Positions 35,421 through 44,939 of a stretch of DNA of 64,000 bases are shown in pieces. The notes below the pieces were generated by a model. The model did no database searches and had not been told where the DNA came from. It worked only from the letters and a program-made list of their open reading frames with translations. Each line of letters begins with the position of its first letter. Positions within the stretch are counted from its first letter, which is position 1. A program made the position numbers and the translations under genes. This DNA comes from CADEFX01 sp963840425 (GTDB taxonomy: Bacteria > Pseudomonadota > Alphaproteobacteria > Rhizobiales > Hyphomicrobiaceae), in contig CAWIYZ010000026.1 in assembly GCA_963840425.1 (NCBI GenBank), positions 1 to 64,000 of the forward strand, in the 5' to 3' direction.

Positions 35421-36272
35421 TCAAGCCCGATTGGCGACAACCGAGGCGCGCTGCTCCCCAAGGCCACTGATACCGGCATGCAGAGTGTCCCCCGGCCTCA
35501 GATAACGCGGAGGTTTCTGACCAAGACCGGTGCCGGCGGGCGTTCCTGTTAGGATGATGTCGCCCGGCTGTAGTGTCACGAACTGACTCATGTAGCTGAT
35601 CAGGAACGCGCAACTGAAGATCATGTCTCGGGTCGAACCGCTCTGCATGCGTGTACCGCTCACGTCGCAAAAGAGGTCGAGGGCCTGCGGATCGGGCACC
35701 TCGTCGGCCGTTACCAGATACGGACCGATCGGCGCGAAGGTATCCGCACATTTGCCCTTCGGCGGGGAAGGCTCACCGCGCTCAAACTGGAACGCGCGCT
35801 CCGATACATCGTTGGCGACACAATAGCCGGCAACGCGTGTCAGCGCGTCACGCTCGGACACATTTGATGTCCTGGTACCAATGGCGACGCCAAGCTCGAT
35901 CTCCCAATCGGTCCTCTCCGAGCCCTTGGGCAGCATGATGTCGTCGTTGGGACCGTTGATCGCAGAGATGCTCTTGAGGAACATGACCGGCTCGGTTGGG
36001 ATGGCTGCCTTAACCTCCTTGACGTGGTCGAAATAGTTGAGGCCCGTGCAGACCATTTGTGGAACCCGCGCAATGCAGGGTCCTATACGCGGCGTGCCCG
36101 ATACGCGAGGGAGACTGGCCGGATCGATGCCGCGTAGCCGGTCGAGTGCCGATGGCGAAAGGATCTCGGGCGCGACGTCAGCGATCACTCCTGAAAGGTC
36201 ACGGATCGCTCCTTCGCGATCGATGAGACCTGGCTTTTCCTGACCCCAAGGCCCGTGGCGAAGTAGCTTCAT
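35421..36272 (-). CDS. Fumarylacetoacetate hydrolase (FAH) family protein
   Basis: A 283-residue FAH-fold enzyme. Core motifs: VCTGLNYFDHVKEVKAAIP, the metal site DWEIELGVAIGTR (Glu-x-Glu) and VANDVSERAFQ, then GDIILTGTPAGTGLGQKPP. FAH-family enzymes are Mg/Mn-dependent and cleave C-C bonds or hydrate/decarboxylate beta-diketo acids (e.g. ureidoglycolate lyase, 2-hydroxyhepta-dienedioate isomerase, acylpyruvase). It is the last gene of the minus-strand run starting at the Mo hydroxylase. A good match for a C-C cleavage step downstream of BKACE, but the substrate is inferred only from context. Confidence 0.88.
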   Translation of the reverse strand: MKLLRHGPWGQEKPGLIDREGAIRDLSGVIADVAPEILSPSALDRLRGIDPASLPRVSGTPRIGPCIARVPQMVCTGLNYFDHVKEVKAAIPTEPVMFLKSISAINGPNDDIMLPKGSERTDWEIELGVAIGTRTSNVSERDALTRVAGYCVANDVSERAFQFERGEPSPPKGKCADTFAPIGPYLVTADEVPDPQALDLFCDVSGTRMQSGSTRDMIFSCAFLISYMSQFVTLQPGDIILTGTPAGTGLGQKPPRYLRPGDTLHAGISGLGEQRASVVANRA

Positions 36273-36302
36273 TAAATGCCTCCCGTTCCTATCGCTCCGG
36301 CA

Positions 36303-37799
36303 CTAGGCGGCCGCCTCATTCATGCGCCGGCTGCGCATCCAATAGTACAGCATGGCAGTCCAGAGCAGCAGCGTCGCGATCCCGAGCACACCGGCGATCG
36401 GACGCGAGAAGAATGCGAGTACCGACCCGTCTGCCTTCAGCATCGAACTAAAGAAGTTCTGCTCGAGCAGCGGGCCGAGCACGATACCAAGAATGATCGG
36501 TGCGACCGGAAACCCGTGATCTTCGAGCACGAAACCCAGAACCCCGAATATCAGCATCACGCCGATTGCAAAGGCGCTATTGGTGATGGCGAAGGCGCCG
36601 ACGATGCAGAAGATCATGATGATCGGCATCAGAATGGAACGCGAGACGCGCAGCATCTGGACCGAGAGTTTGATCGCGAGCCAACCGAACGGCAGCATCA
36701 GAAGGTTAGCGATGAAGAAGACGGCGAAGAGCGCGGTAATCACCTCTGGCTGATTCTGGAAAATCAACGGGCCGGGTACCAGGTTCTTCAGATAGAGCAC
36801 GCCGATCACGATTGCCGTGATGGTGTCACCAGGGATCCCGAACACAAGCGCCGGGATCCAAGTGCCGCTGACGGCCGCGTTGTTTGCTGCGCCGCTTTCG
36901 ACGATCCCCTCGACGTGACCGGTCCCGAATTTCTCGGGTTCTTTGGAGAAGCGCTTGCTCGTGGCATAGGTGACCCACGCCGCTATGTCGCATCCCGCGC
37001 CCGGCAAAGCACCGATCAGCGTACCGATTGCCGAGCCCCGCAGCCACTGCTTGGGATAAAGCTTGGCCAGTTTCCATTGCCCTGCAAACAGAGAGCCACT
37101 CGGCATCTGTACCGGCGGAAGGCTCTGATTTGGCTGGCTCATCATCCGCAGGATCTCAGAGATGGCGAAAAGCCCAATCATGGCTGGAATGAACTCTATG
37201 GCCGCGGTCAACTCGGTGAAGCCAAAGGTGAAGCGCGGATAGGCCGCTGGGTTCTCCATGCCGATGCAGGCGACCAACAGCCCGATCTGGAGCGACAATA
37301 GCGCCTTAAGCAGCGACCCCCTTGCCACGAACACAGCACACGTCAGCCCTAGGCAAACGAGCCAGAAATACTCGAAGGAACTGAAGTTCAGCGCAAACTC
37401 GGCGAGTGTCGGGGCTGCCAACACGAGTACGACGGTGCCGAGCATGCCGCCGAGTGCGGAGAACACCAATCCGGCGCCCAGGGCCACCTCTCCCTGGCCC
37501 TTGCGTGTCATGGCGTAGGCCTCGTCGGCGTACGCGGCCGAGGCGGGCGTGCCCGGTATTCGCAACAAGGCTCCCGGAATGTCGCCTGCAAAGATTCCCA
37601 TAGCGCTGGTGGTCACCATTGCGGCCAGGGCGGGCACCGGCGGCATGAAGAAGGTCACAGGAACGAGCAGCGCAATTGCCATCGCGGCAGTCAGGCCCGG
37701 AACAGCACCGACGAATAGCCCGAGCGCAGCCGATGCGATGATCACCACGATCACGTAGGGGTCGAGAAGCAGCAAGAGGCCGGCGACAACCGAGTCCAT
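36303..37799 (-). CDS. tctA: Tripartite tricarboxylate transporter, large permease TctA
   Basis: A 498-residue integral membrane protein with about 12 helices. TctA signatures are GLFVGAVPGLTAAMAIALLVP near the N-terminus and the symmetric GALPGAGCDIAAWVTYATSK; FAGDIPGALLRIPGTPASAA and FGIPGDTITAIVIG are also family motifs. It is the main permease of a Na+-coupled carboxylate uptake system with TctB and TctC. The ATG at 37799 is only 3 bp from the tctB stop, so the genes are co-translated in the order tctC-tctB-tctA. Confidence 0.93.
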   Translation of the reverse strand: MDSVVAGLLLLLDPYVIVVIIASAALGLFVGAVPGLTAAMAIALLVPVTFFMPPVPALAAMVTTSAMGIFAGDIPGALLRIPGTPASAAYADEAYAMTRKGQGEVALGAGLVFSALGGMLGTVVLVLAAPTLAEFALNFSSFEYFWLVCLGLTCAVFVARGSLLKALLSLQIGLLVACIGMENPAAYPRFTFGFTELTAAIEFIPAMIGLFAISEILRMMSQPNQSLPPVQMPSGSLFAGQWKLAKLYPKQWLRGSAIGTLIGALPGAGCDIAAWVTYATSKRFSKEPEKFGTGHVEGIVESGAANNAAVSGTWIPALVFGIPGDTITAIVIGVLYLKNLVPGPLIFQNQPEVITALFAVFFIANLLMLPFGWLAIKLSVQMLRVSRSILMPIIMIFCIVGAFAITNSAFAIGVMLIFGVLGFVLEDHGFPVAPIILGIVLGPLLEQNFFSSMLKADGSVLAFFSRPIAGVLGIATLLLWTAMLYYWMRSRRMNEAAA

Positions 37800-37802
37800 G
37801 GT

Positions 37803-38279
37803 TCACCACAGCAGGCGATCAAGAATGCCGCGCGGTAACGGCACACGAAGCAGGCTCACGAAGCTGATTTGAATGAAGACGATCATCAGCGCGGCGATGA
37901 TCGCACCCTTGAACGCGGGCACGCCAAAACGCAGAAAAAACAGCATGAGGATTGCGAAGCCCAGCAGGGCGAACCCCACATACTCGTCGAGAATGACGTA
38001 GCCGATGATCGCACCCAGTGTGAGCAGGACGTTGGCCAGCAAGGCAGGATCGCGCGCCCATGCCGCCAGCCCGGCGATGCCCGATGCGACGTCGCCCTGC
38101 CTGTAGCCGCGCCAAGAGAGCAGGCCGCCAGCTGCAAAGAATGAGGCGCCGAGTACAGCGGGGAACGCGCCGGCGCCGTAGCGCTGCCCCGGCATTGAGG
38201 GCAGCCAGAGGGCATAGATGAATACGCCGACGCCAAGCAGGGCGAACAGCAGCCCGAACAGGAGATCGGATATTCGCAT
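37803..38279 (-). CDS. tctB: Tripartite tricarboxylate transporter, small permease TctB
   Basis: Predicted 158-residue four-helix membrane protein: helices near residues 4-22, 35-52, 75-97 and 115-140 (ISDLLFGLLFALLGVGVFIY, LGAIIGYVILDEYVGFALLG). This size and layout is the TctB small subunit. The start is the ATG at 38279 (MRISDLL), since the open frame upstream contains no protein-like sequence. It lies between tctC (54 bp gap) and tctA. Confidence 0.88.
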   Translation of the reverse strand: MRISDLLFGLLFALLGVGVFIYALWLPSMPGQRYGAGAFPAVLGASFFAAGGLLSWRGYRQGDVASGIAGLAAWARDPALLANVLLTLGAIIGYVILDEYVGFALLGFAILMLFFLRFGVPAFKGAIIAALMIVFIQISFVSLLRVPLPRGILDRLLW

Positions 38280-38332
38280 TAGTTTTTTTGGGGCCTCACT
38301 GGGCAGGTGCCTATGAGGGATGAGACCGACCG

Positions 38333-39307
38333 CTATTTGATGAGCCCAGCTTCCTTCATCAGTACGCCGAATTGATCCGAAGCCTTCGTCATGTGGCTCA
38401 TAGCCTCGTCGCCCTCGAGCCATAGAGGGCCGAACCCGCGCGCCTTGAGAAAGTCCTGGAAGACTAAATCGTCATATGCCTTCTTGAGAGCCGCGCGCAT
38501 CTTGATCGTTGCCTCGGGCGGGATGCCCTTGGGGCCGACGATGCCGCGCCAGGTTTGGATGACGAACTCGACACCGGTTGCTTCCTTCATGGCCGGCACG
38601 TCCGGATAAAGCCAGAGGCGCGTCGCATCCATGTTGGCGAGGGCGCGTAACTTGCCGGCGTCAATCAGAGCCCGCGCCTCCGGCAACGACACAACTACAA
38701 AGTCGATGCCGCCCGCCGCCAGATCCTGCACGGCCGGCGCGGATCCTTGACTTGGGATCCACGGTACCTTCGCGGGGTCGATCTTCTCACTGACGAGCCA
38801 CCCGATCAGCCCGAGGTGCCAAATTCCGCCCTGTCCGGTGCCTGAGGCCTTAAAGCTGTTGGCCGGCTTCTCGCGTATTGCCTGTATCAAATCCTTGGCC
38901 GTCTTGTATGGCGCGTCGGTCTTTACTACGAGGCCACCCGCGTCAGCATTGATGAGCGCAGCGACGGTGTAGTCCTTCGGGCTGTAGTTGGAGAGGCCCT
39001 GCCAATGCAGCATGGCAATCTCGACGGTATTGAGACCCCACGTGTAACCGTCGGCCGACGCCTGCGCCATCGCCACATGCCCGACAGCGCCGCTGCCGCC
39101 AGCCCGGTTCACGATGTTCACGGGCACCTTCAATTCCCGTTCCAACAGAGGCGCCAATGCTCGCGCGAGCTGGTCGGCCCCACCGCCCGCACCCCAAGGA
39201 ATGAGAATGGAAACTGGACGCTCTGGCCACTCGGCCACTGCCGGTACGCTCGGCGCGATCCACGCCCCCAGCACGACAGCAGCAGCAAGAAACAGGCGTC
39301 GCAACAT
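38333..39307 (-). CDS. tctC: Tripartite tricarboxylate transporter, binding protein TctC (Bug family)
   Basis: A 324-residue periplasmic receptor with signal peptide (MLRRLFLAAAVVLGAW...PAVA, cleavage before EWPERP) and the Bug/TctC signature: SILIPWGAGGGADQLARALA, VNRAGGSGAVGHVAMAQAS. GGGAGG lies 6 bases before the ATG at 39307. It binds a carboxylate in the periplasm and delivers it to TctAB. Located directly after the BKACE gene, which suggests that the transported acid is a substrate or precursor of that pathway. Confidence 0.92.
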   Translation of the reverse strand: MLRRLFLAAAVVLGAWIAPSVPAVAEWPERPVSILIPWGAGGGADQLARALAPLLERELKVPVNIVNRAGGSGAVGHVAMAQASADGYTWGLNTVEIAMLHWQGLSNYSPKDYTVAALINADAGGLVVKTDAPYKTAKDLIQAIREKPANSFKASGTGQGGIWHLGLIGWLVSEKIDPAKVPWIPSQGSAPAVQDLAAGGIDFVVVSLPEARALIDAGKLRALANMDATRLWLYPDVPAMKEATGVEFVIQTWRGIVGPKGIPPEATIKMRAALKKAYDDLVFQDFLKARGFGPLWLEGDEAMSHMTKASDQFGVLMKEAGLIK

Positions 39308-39430
39308 GGCAGTCCTCCCGGCAGGGCCGCTCTTGTGGTCGAATTTTGCTCGAGCAGCTTCGTCCACCCTAACAAACCCGCGCTACCAGGAGAAGCCGAG
39401 TGTGTGCCACGGGGTGCTCTGGCCCAATGA

Positions 39431-40363
39431 TCAGAAGGCTACGTTCGCGTGGCCCTTGAGCTTCAGGATGTCGCGCGCTTCGGCGGCCGTTGCTATCTCA
39501 AGTCCCAGCTCCTCGAGAATGCGTCTGACCTTGGCGACTTGCTCTGCATTGCTGATGGCAAGGCGCTCACTGACGAGATGGAGACTGTCTTCCAGACCCA
39601 CCCGCACGCTGGCTCCCATGATCGCGCCCAAGGTCGCGGTCTGGACCTGCCGACGTGTCGCCATGACCGACCAAACATAGTCCTCGCCGAACAGGGAATC
39701 GGCGACGCGTCGCATGTGAAGCACGTTTTCCGCGTCGGGCCCAATGCCCCCCAGAAAACCGAAGGCGCACTGAACGAAGAGAGGCGGCTCGACCAGGCGA
39801 CGGTCCAGCAGGTGCGCCAGGTTATGGAGATGGCCGACATCATAGCACTCAAACTCGAAGCGGGTGCCGCAGCCCTCGCCCAGATCCCGCAGGATGCGTT
39901 CGACGTCCTTGAAGGTGTTTCCAGTCGGGACACCGCGCGATTTCTCGAGGTGCTCCGGCTCCCACGTGTATTTCCACTCCTTGAAGCGATCCTGCAGGGG
40001 GAATAGGCCGATGCACATCGCGCCGAGATTGAAGGAGCACATCTCCGGCTTGGCGCGAAGCGCAGGCGCGAGACGATCTTCGATCGGCATGCCTTGCACA
40101 CCGCCGGTGTTGATGATGACGACCGCGTTGGTGTCAGCCCCTATCCGCGGAAGGAATTGAAAGAACAGATCCGGGTCGGCGCTTGGCCGCCCAGTGTGCG
40201 GTTCTCGCGCGTGCAAATGGAGCATGGCCGCACCCGCCTGCGCGGCGGCAAGCGAAGCGCCGGCGATTTCTTCGGGGGTGATCGGCAAGTGCGGCGACAT
40301 GGTAGGAGTGTACCCGCCACCAGTTACCGCGCACGTGATGATGGCCTTGGACCGTTTGGCCAT
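39431..40363 (-). CDS. BKACE family (DUF849) beta-keto acid cleavage enzyme
   Basis: A 310-residue TIM-barrel zinc enzyme of the family typified by 3-keto-5-aminohexanoate cleavage enzyme (Kce), which condenses a beta-keto acid with acetyl-CoA to give acetoacetate and a new CoA ester. Visible motifs: KAIITCAVTGGGYTPTMSP, HLHAREPHTGRPS (zinc-binding His pair), FEFECYDVGHL, and ASVRVGLEDSLHL. Known substrates span amino-, hydroxy- and acyl- beta-keto acids, so the specificity cannot be stated. It is in one minus-strand run with the Mo hydroxylase and MoaD upstream and tctCBA and FAH downstream. Confidence 0.92.
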   Translation of the reverse strand: MAKRSKAIITCAVTGGGYTPTMSPHLPITPEEIAGASLAAAQAGAAMLHLHAREPHTGRPSADPDLFFQFLPRIGADTNAVVIINTGGVQGMPIEDRLAPALRAKPEMCSFNLGAMCIGLFPLQDRFKEWKYTWEPEHLEKSRGVPTGNTFKDVERILRDLGEGCGTRFEFECYDVGHLHNLAHLLDRRLVEPPLFVQCAFGFLGGIGPDAENVLHMRRVADSLFGEDYVWSVMATRRQVQTATLGAIMGASVRVGLEDSLHLVSERLAISNAEQVAKVRRILEELGLEIATAAEARDILKLKGHANVAF

Positions 40364-40649
40364 TGGCGTTGCTCTTTTCCTCGACCATGTCGTGCTTGTC
40401 CAGGGTACCGGAAAACGCCGGCTTGGGCGATGACGGTCGCATTGGCCAGGACCCTGCTGTGACAGCTTATGCCTACTTCTGGCACTTAGCTGTCATTGCT
40501 GGTGCGGCAGCGGGTCGTCTGCTTTCGGGGCAAAAACAGACGTCGAACTTTTCGCCGTTCGAAGTTTGACTATGAACCACATCTGCCCCGCGCCGACCAG
40601 GGTTCGGCAGGACGGTAGATATGCCCAAGGGGGACCGGGCCAGATCCCG

Positions 40650-40895
40650 TTATCCCCCGGCTAGCGCTGGGAGCAGATAGACCTCGCTGCCTTCTGGGAT
40701 CGGTGCGAGGAAGGCGCCACGGTAGATGGTGCCGTTGACCGCAACGGTAACGCCGCGGTCGAGAATAGGCCTCAACTGGGGATAGAGTTCGCCCAATCTT
40801 GCCAACAGCTCACGAATGGTCGTGGCCTCCACGTCGAATTCCGTTGCGCCGCTGGCTTGCGACATGAGCGGGCCGCCGAGCCTTACGCGTACCAT
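40650..40895 (-). CDS. MoaD/ThiS-family sulfur carrier
   Basis: An 81-residue ubiquitin-fold protein ending ALAGG, the diglycine tail that is adenylated and thiocarboxylated. Body: VRVRLGGPLMSQ, ELLARLGELYPQLRPILDRG, VTVAVNGTIYRGAFLAPIPE. MoaD donates sulfur to molybdopterin. It lies 22 bp after the Mo hydroxylase gene, so it may be a dedicated cofactor-supply subunit for that enzyme. A ThiS or Cys-synthesis carrier is less likely given that neighbour. Confidence 0.8.
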   Translation of the reverse strand: MVRVRLGGPLMSQASGATEFDVEATTIRELLARLGELYPQLRPILDRGVTVAVNGTIYRGAFLAPIPEGSEVYLLPALAGG

Positions 40896-40917
40896 GCCGG
40901 AAACCTCGCCTAATTTC

Positions 40918-43223
40918 TCACTTGTCGCAGCTCCCGGCTGCCACTCCGAGCTTCTCGCCCTTGGCCTTCATCTGTTTGAGGACGGCGCGAAGCACGCGCG
41001 GCGGCGACATCGGTACATGGTTCAACCGGGTCCCGGTTGCTGCGGCAATGGCGTTGGCAACAGCCGCAAGGGGCGGCACGATCGGTGTCTCGCCGACGCC
41101 GCGTACACCATAAGGATGACCAGGATTTGGTGTCTCGACGATCACCGTATCGATCATCGGCAGGTCGGACGCCACCGGGATTCGGTAGTCAAGAAACCCC
41201 GATTCTGAAGCCGTCCGTCCGCGCCGTAGACGTACTCTTCATTTAGTGCCCATCCAATACCCTGCACAGCGCCACCCTGCATTTGACCTTCGACGTAGCT
41301 CGGATGCACTGCCTTGCCCGCGTCCTGAACGGCCGTATAGCGCACGACCCTAACCGCACCTGTCTCGGGATCGACTTCGACATCGCAGATGTGGGTACCG
41401 AAGCTTACGCCAGCACCATCAGCGTTGTACTCGAAGTGGCCAGAGATCGGTCCGCCTGTGCTCGAGAATTGCGCGGCAATCTCCTTGAGCGCGAGGGGCT
41501 TGAACTTGCCTGCGTTGGGTCCGGCGGGCTTCGCTGCGCCGTTCTCCCAGATGACAGCGTCGCCGGGAATGCCCCAGATCGCGGCGGCACGTGCGCAAAG
41601 CACCTTGATGGCATTGCGCGCGGAATTGATCACACCGATGCCGGCGGAGAAAGTCACCCGGCTGCCGTCGGTAATGTCGTTGTGGCCGAGGGAAGAGGTA
41701 TCGGCGATGATCGCGCGCACGCTGTCATAGGGGAGGCCGAGCTCCTCGGCGACCATCATGCATATCGACGCGCGCGACCCGCCGATATCAGGGTTGCCGT
41801 AGGCGACCGCGACAGTGCCGTCGGCATTGATGCTGAGTGATGTAGACGTGTTGCCACCGAAGTTGAACCAGAAGCCCGAGGCAACGCCGCGGCCCTGATT
41901 CTCGGTTAGCTTCGCCGTGTAGTGAGGGTGATTCCTAGCCGCCTCGATTGTCTCCACAAGACCGATGCGCTTGTAGGTCGGCCCGTAGGACGACTTGGTC
42001 CCCTCTTTGGCTGCGTTCTTGAGACGCAACTCTAGCGGGTCCATGTCAATGCGCACCGCCAGTTCGTCAATCACGCTCTCGACAGCGAATGCAGCGATCG
42101 GCGCGCTCGGCGCCCGGTATGCCGCGAGCTTTGGCCGGTTGCACACGACGTCGTAACCGACGACGCGCACGTTTTCGAGTTCGTAGCAGGCGAACGCCGC
42201 CATGGCACCCATGTCGACGAGCGAGCCTGGAAAAGCACCACCCTGAAACTTCAATTCCGCATCGCCCGCGGTAATGCGCCCGTCCTTTTTGACGCCAATT
42301 TTGACGCGCATCGAGCTCGACGCGGTTGGGCCACTGGCGCGGAACACTTCCTCGCGACTCATGACCATCTTCACTGGTCGGCCAGCTTTGCGCGAAAGTG
42401 CGAGCGCGAGCGGCTCGAGGAATACGACCGTCTTGCCGCCAAAACCGCCGCCAATTTCGGAGGCTGTCACCCGCAGGCGCGAGATGTCGAGGTCGAGCAG
42501 AGAGGCACACGTCGTGCGCACCATGTAATGGCCTTGTGTGCAGCACCAGATGTCACCAGAACCGTCGGCCCTTAGGTCAGCGAGACAAGCGTGCGGCTCG
42601 ATATAGCCCTGGTGGGCGGCCTCCGTGCGGAAGGTGCGTTCGATCACCACGTCGGCTACCTCGAACCCCTTGGCGGGGTCGCCGTGGCCGAACTGATGCC
42701 GTGCTACGATGTTGGAGGGCTTGTCGGACCTCGGCTGCACTCCCTCGGTAAAGATGTGATCATGCAGGATTGGCGCGTCGGGAGCCATCGCCGCCTCGAC
42801 ATCGGTAACGTGAGGAAGCACCTCGTACTCGACGTCGATCAGCCCGAGTGCCTTGCGGGCGATCGCCGGACTGGCCGCGGCAACAGCGGCGACAGGGTGT
42901 CCGTCGTAGAAGACCTTGCGGCGCGCCATGACGTTCTCGAGAACGTCGTGTAGCCCCTGATCGCCATTCGAGTAGTCGGGAAGGTCCGCTGACGTCAACA
43001 CCGCCTTGACGCCGTCGAGGGCGAGAGCCCTTGCCGCATCGATACGATTGATACGAGCATGTGCGTGTGGGCTCCTGAGAACAAAGCCGTACAGCATGCC
43101 GGGCACTGACATGTCGGCGCCGAACCGTGCCTTGCCGGTGACCTTGTCGATACCGTCCGGACGAAGCGGTCGAGTTCCGACGATTTTGAACTGTCGACCA
43201 GCAGTGATGCCATCCTGTGGTAT
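40918..43223 (-). pseudogene. Xanthine dehydrogenase-family Mo-binding subunit, frameshifted
   Basis: The molybdopterin subunit of a xanthine dehydrogenase/aldehyde oxidase. Motifs: GTRPLRPDGIDKVTGKARFG, AAHQGYIEPHACLADLRADG, EIGGGFGGKTVVFLEPLALA (MPT binding), LAAYRAPSAPIAAFAVES and the catalytic Glu in RGVGETPIVPPLAAV. About 760 residues. The frame breaks at about 41170 (an extra base in a run of G), so only the last ~80 residues, including that Glu, are lost. The likely start is ATA at 43221-43223, ideally spaced from GGAGG; an in-frame ATG occurs only later (43112), at GADMSVPG. No FAD or 2Fe-2S subunit genes adjoin it, so partners must be elsewhere. Confidence 0.85.
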
Positions 43224-43761
43224 GGTGTGCCTCCGGTGCGCAAAGCGCCAGCTTGTCCGCTGCGCGTATTGTTATTCGTAGCGCAATTCGCGGCGCTGGT
43301 GTGAGTGCTGATAAACTCCCGCGTTCTAGCGACGCAAGGTGACGGCACGTCAGTTTTGCAGGGCAGCAAACGGCAAGTGGTGCCAGAGCTGCCATCTGGT
43401 TGCTATTCGATCAGCAGCAGACCGCAATCTGCTTGCGCCCTTAGCCCGTTACCGCAAGCGCGTCCTCAGGAGCCCGGCATCGTGCCGGCTGGCTCCTTCT
43501 CAAACGATCCAGTGCCGCGCGACAGCATGAGACGCGGACTGAAGCTAGCGCCTGGCGCAGCAGGCGCATCGCGTTGTGCAGGGAGGTCTTGACCCTGCAT
43601 TGCTTCACGCGGTCCTTGTTCGCCTGACTCCATGTAGGTGATCTAACCTTCACCCATGCGCGCCGGAAGCCGGACCCATAGGGGGCGGCTACTTCACCGA
43701 GTCTTCGCATTCTAGAAGCTTGGGCAGACTGTGGAGCTTGGCAAACCGGGCGAGAGCCGCG
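43224..43761. other. Intergenic, no supported gene
   Basis: About 540 bp upstream of the Mo hydroxylase. Presumably holds the promoter of the minus-strand catabolic run. No gene, repeat or hairpin that I can support. Confidence 0.4.
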
Positions 43762-43974
43762 TTACTTCTTTGCCCTCGCATCCACGCACTTGCCGTCCTT
43801 GCGATACAAGAACGCGCCGCAGGACTTAGTCGCCTTTGCCTTCTTTCCGGCCGTGAGTACGACCCCGCTCGCCACACCGGCCAGCCCCTTCCCGATCGCT
43901 AATGTTGCAGCCTGCGTCGGCCCTGCAGCAAACATTGCCAGCGCAGCAAGCCCTAAAATCCTCGCGAGTCGCAT
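43762..43974 (-). CDS. Small secreted basic protein
   Basis: A 70-residue protein with signal peptide (MRLARILGLAALAMFAAGPTQA). The start is the ATG at 43974, 8 bases from AGGAGG; the ATG two codons earlier overlaps that site. The mature part is GVVLTAGKKAKATKSCGAFL, ending KDGKCVDARAKK, with two cysteines. Similar short proteins occur in rhizobia and related bacteria. Function unknown. Confidence 0.6.
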   Translation of the reverse strand: MRLARILGLAALAMFAAGPTQAATLAIGKGLAGVASGVVLTAGKKAKATKSCGAFLYRKDGKCVDARAKK

Positions 43975-44131
43975 GGGCATTTCCTCCTGGTCTTAAGATA
44001 CACCCTTTGAGGGTTCGGCACGTTCACAGTGCAAGATCTCTTGCCCGCTGAGCACTCGACCCCTAGCGGCAGCGAGGGCGGTTGCGCAATGCTGCCGCAA
44101 GGGTCTCGACGCGAAGCTTCGGCGAACCTGA

Positions 44132-44371
44132 TCAGGCGCCAGTTTCACACTTTTTCATGAAGCTCGCTTTTGCAGCGCCCGCAAGCTTCTTGCCGTCTTT
44201 TCCTACCGCGCCCGCTTCGCAGCACTTCTTCATCGAGCTGGCCTTGGCTGCTCCTGCGAGCGCTTTTCCATCTTTGCTGGTCGCTTTAGCTGCGCGCGCT
44301 GCGCCCTCTTGGGCAACAACTGGGCCAACCGCAAAGACCGATAACAATATAACGAGGCAAATACGCTTCAT
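44132..44371 (-). CDS. PsiF-repeat secreted protein
   Basis: A 79-residue exported protein: signal peptide (MKRICLVILLSVFAVGPVVA, cleavage before QEGAAR) followed by two copies of the PsiF repeat, SKDGKALAGAAKASSMKKC and GKDGKKLAGAAKASFMKKC. The family is named from E. coli phosphate-starvation-inducible psiF; the biochemical role is unknown. Each repeat holds a lysine-rich end with cysteines (KKCCEA, KKCETGA). The ATG at 44371 has GAGAGGTAGG upstream. Confidence 0.8.
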   Translation of the reverse strand: MKRICLVILLSVFAVGPVVAQEGAARAAKATSKDGKALAGAAKASSMKKCCEAGAVGKDGKKLAGAAKASFMKKCETGA

Positions 44372-44473
44372 GACCTACCTCTCGCGGCATTTAGCGTCCA
44401 ACCATGCTGCCATTTGGCGCGCCTGAATGACAAGCCTTTACCCAGGGCAAAAACAGAAAATGGGGGACCCGTC

Positions 44474-44690
44474 ATGCAAATCCGTCTGTCCAAAGGAGCC
44501 GGCGCGCAAGATCCCGCGCAGCATCCATGAGGATGCCCGCGACGTCGCTCGTACGCTCGGCAAGACCGAGGCTTTCGAGCAAGCGTGCCGAGACCGCAAA
44601 CGCGTCGAGATGCTGTACGCCCACCTGAACCGCATTCTTAGGCTGGGCCGGCTTCGCCTGCGCGGGCGCACAGGACGAGTTCCCACTCGC
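44474..44690 (+). pseudogene. C-terminal fragment of an IS1182-family transposase
   Basis: Reads KSVCPKEPARKIPRSIHEDA, then LGKTEAFEQACRDRKRVEML, YAHLNRILRLGRLRLRG. It aligns with the last part of the transposase at 11796-13199, including the catalytic Glu (KRVEMLYAHL), but is a diverged relative, not a copy. No start and no N-terminus. Confidence 0.75.
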
Positions 44691-44939
44691 AGCATGACAG
44701 GGGCTCGGCCAACCGTGACGGTGCTCTCCGGCGCAAGGGACGTACAGGGCCTGGCGGGCGAAGGTGGTCGAAAACGATGTCTGAATTTGGCACTCATTCA
44801 CCGTGTACGGTCGAGTATTTGCTATGTCAGATGACAAGCGCAAAACGGATGTGCTGATTGGGTCCGATTGATTATGACCCTGGGTGTGTGAAAAGACTGA
44901 CGTGTTTATGATTCCGCTGATGATTCTGCGGGGGCGATC

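Noticed and set aside
36276..37301. 341-codon plus-strand frame over tctA
   Set aside because: Antisense of the TctA permease; His/Arg/Asp-rich as expected for antisense of a GC-rich membrane gene.
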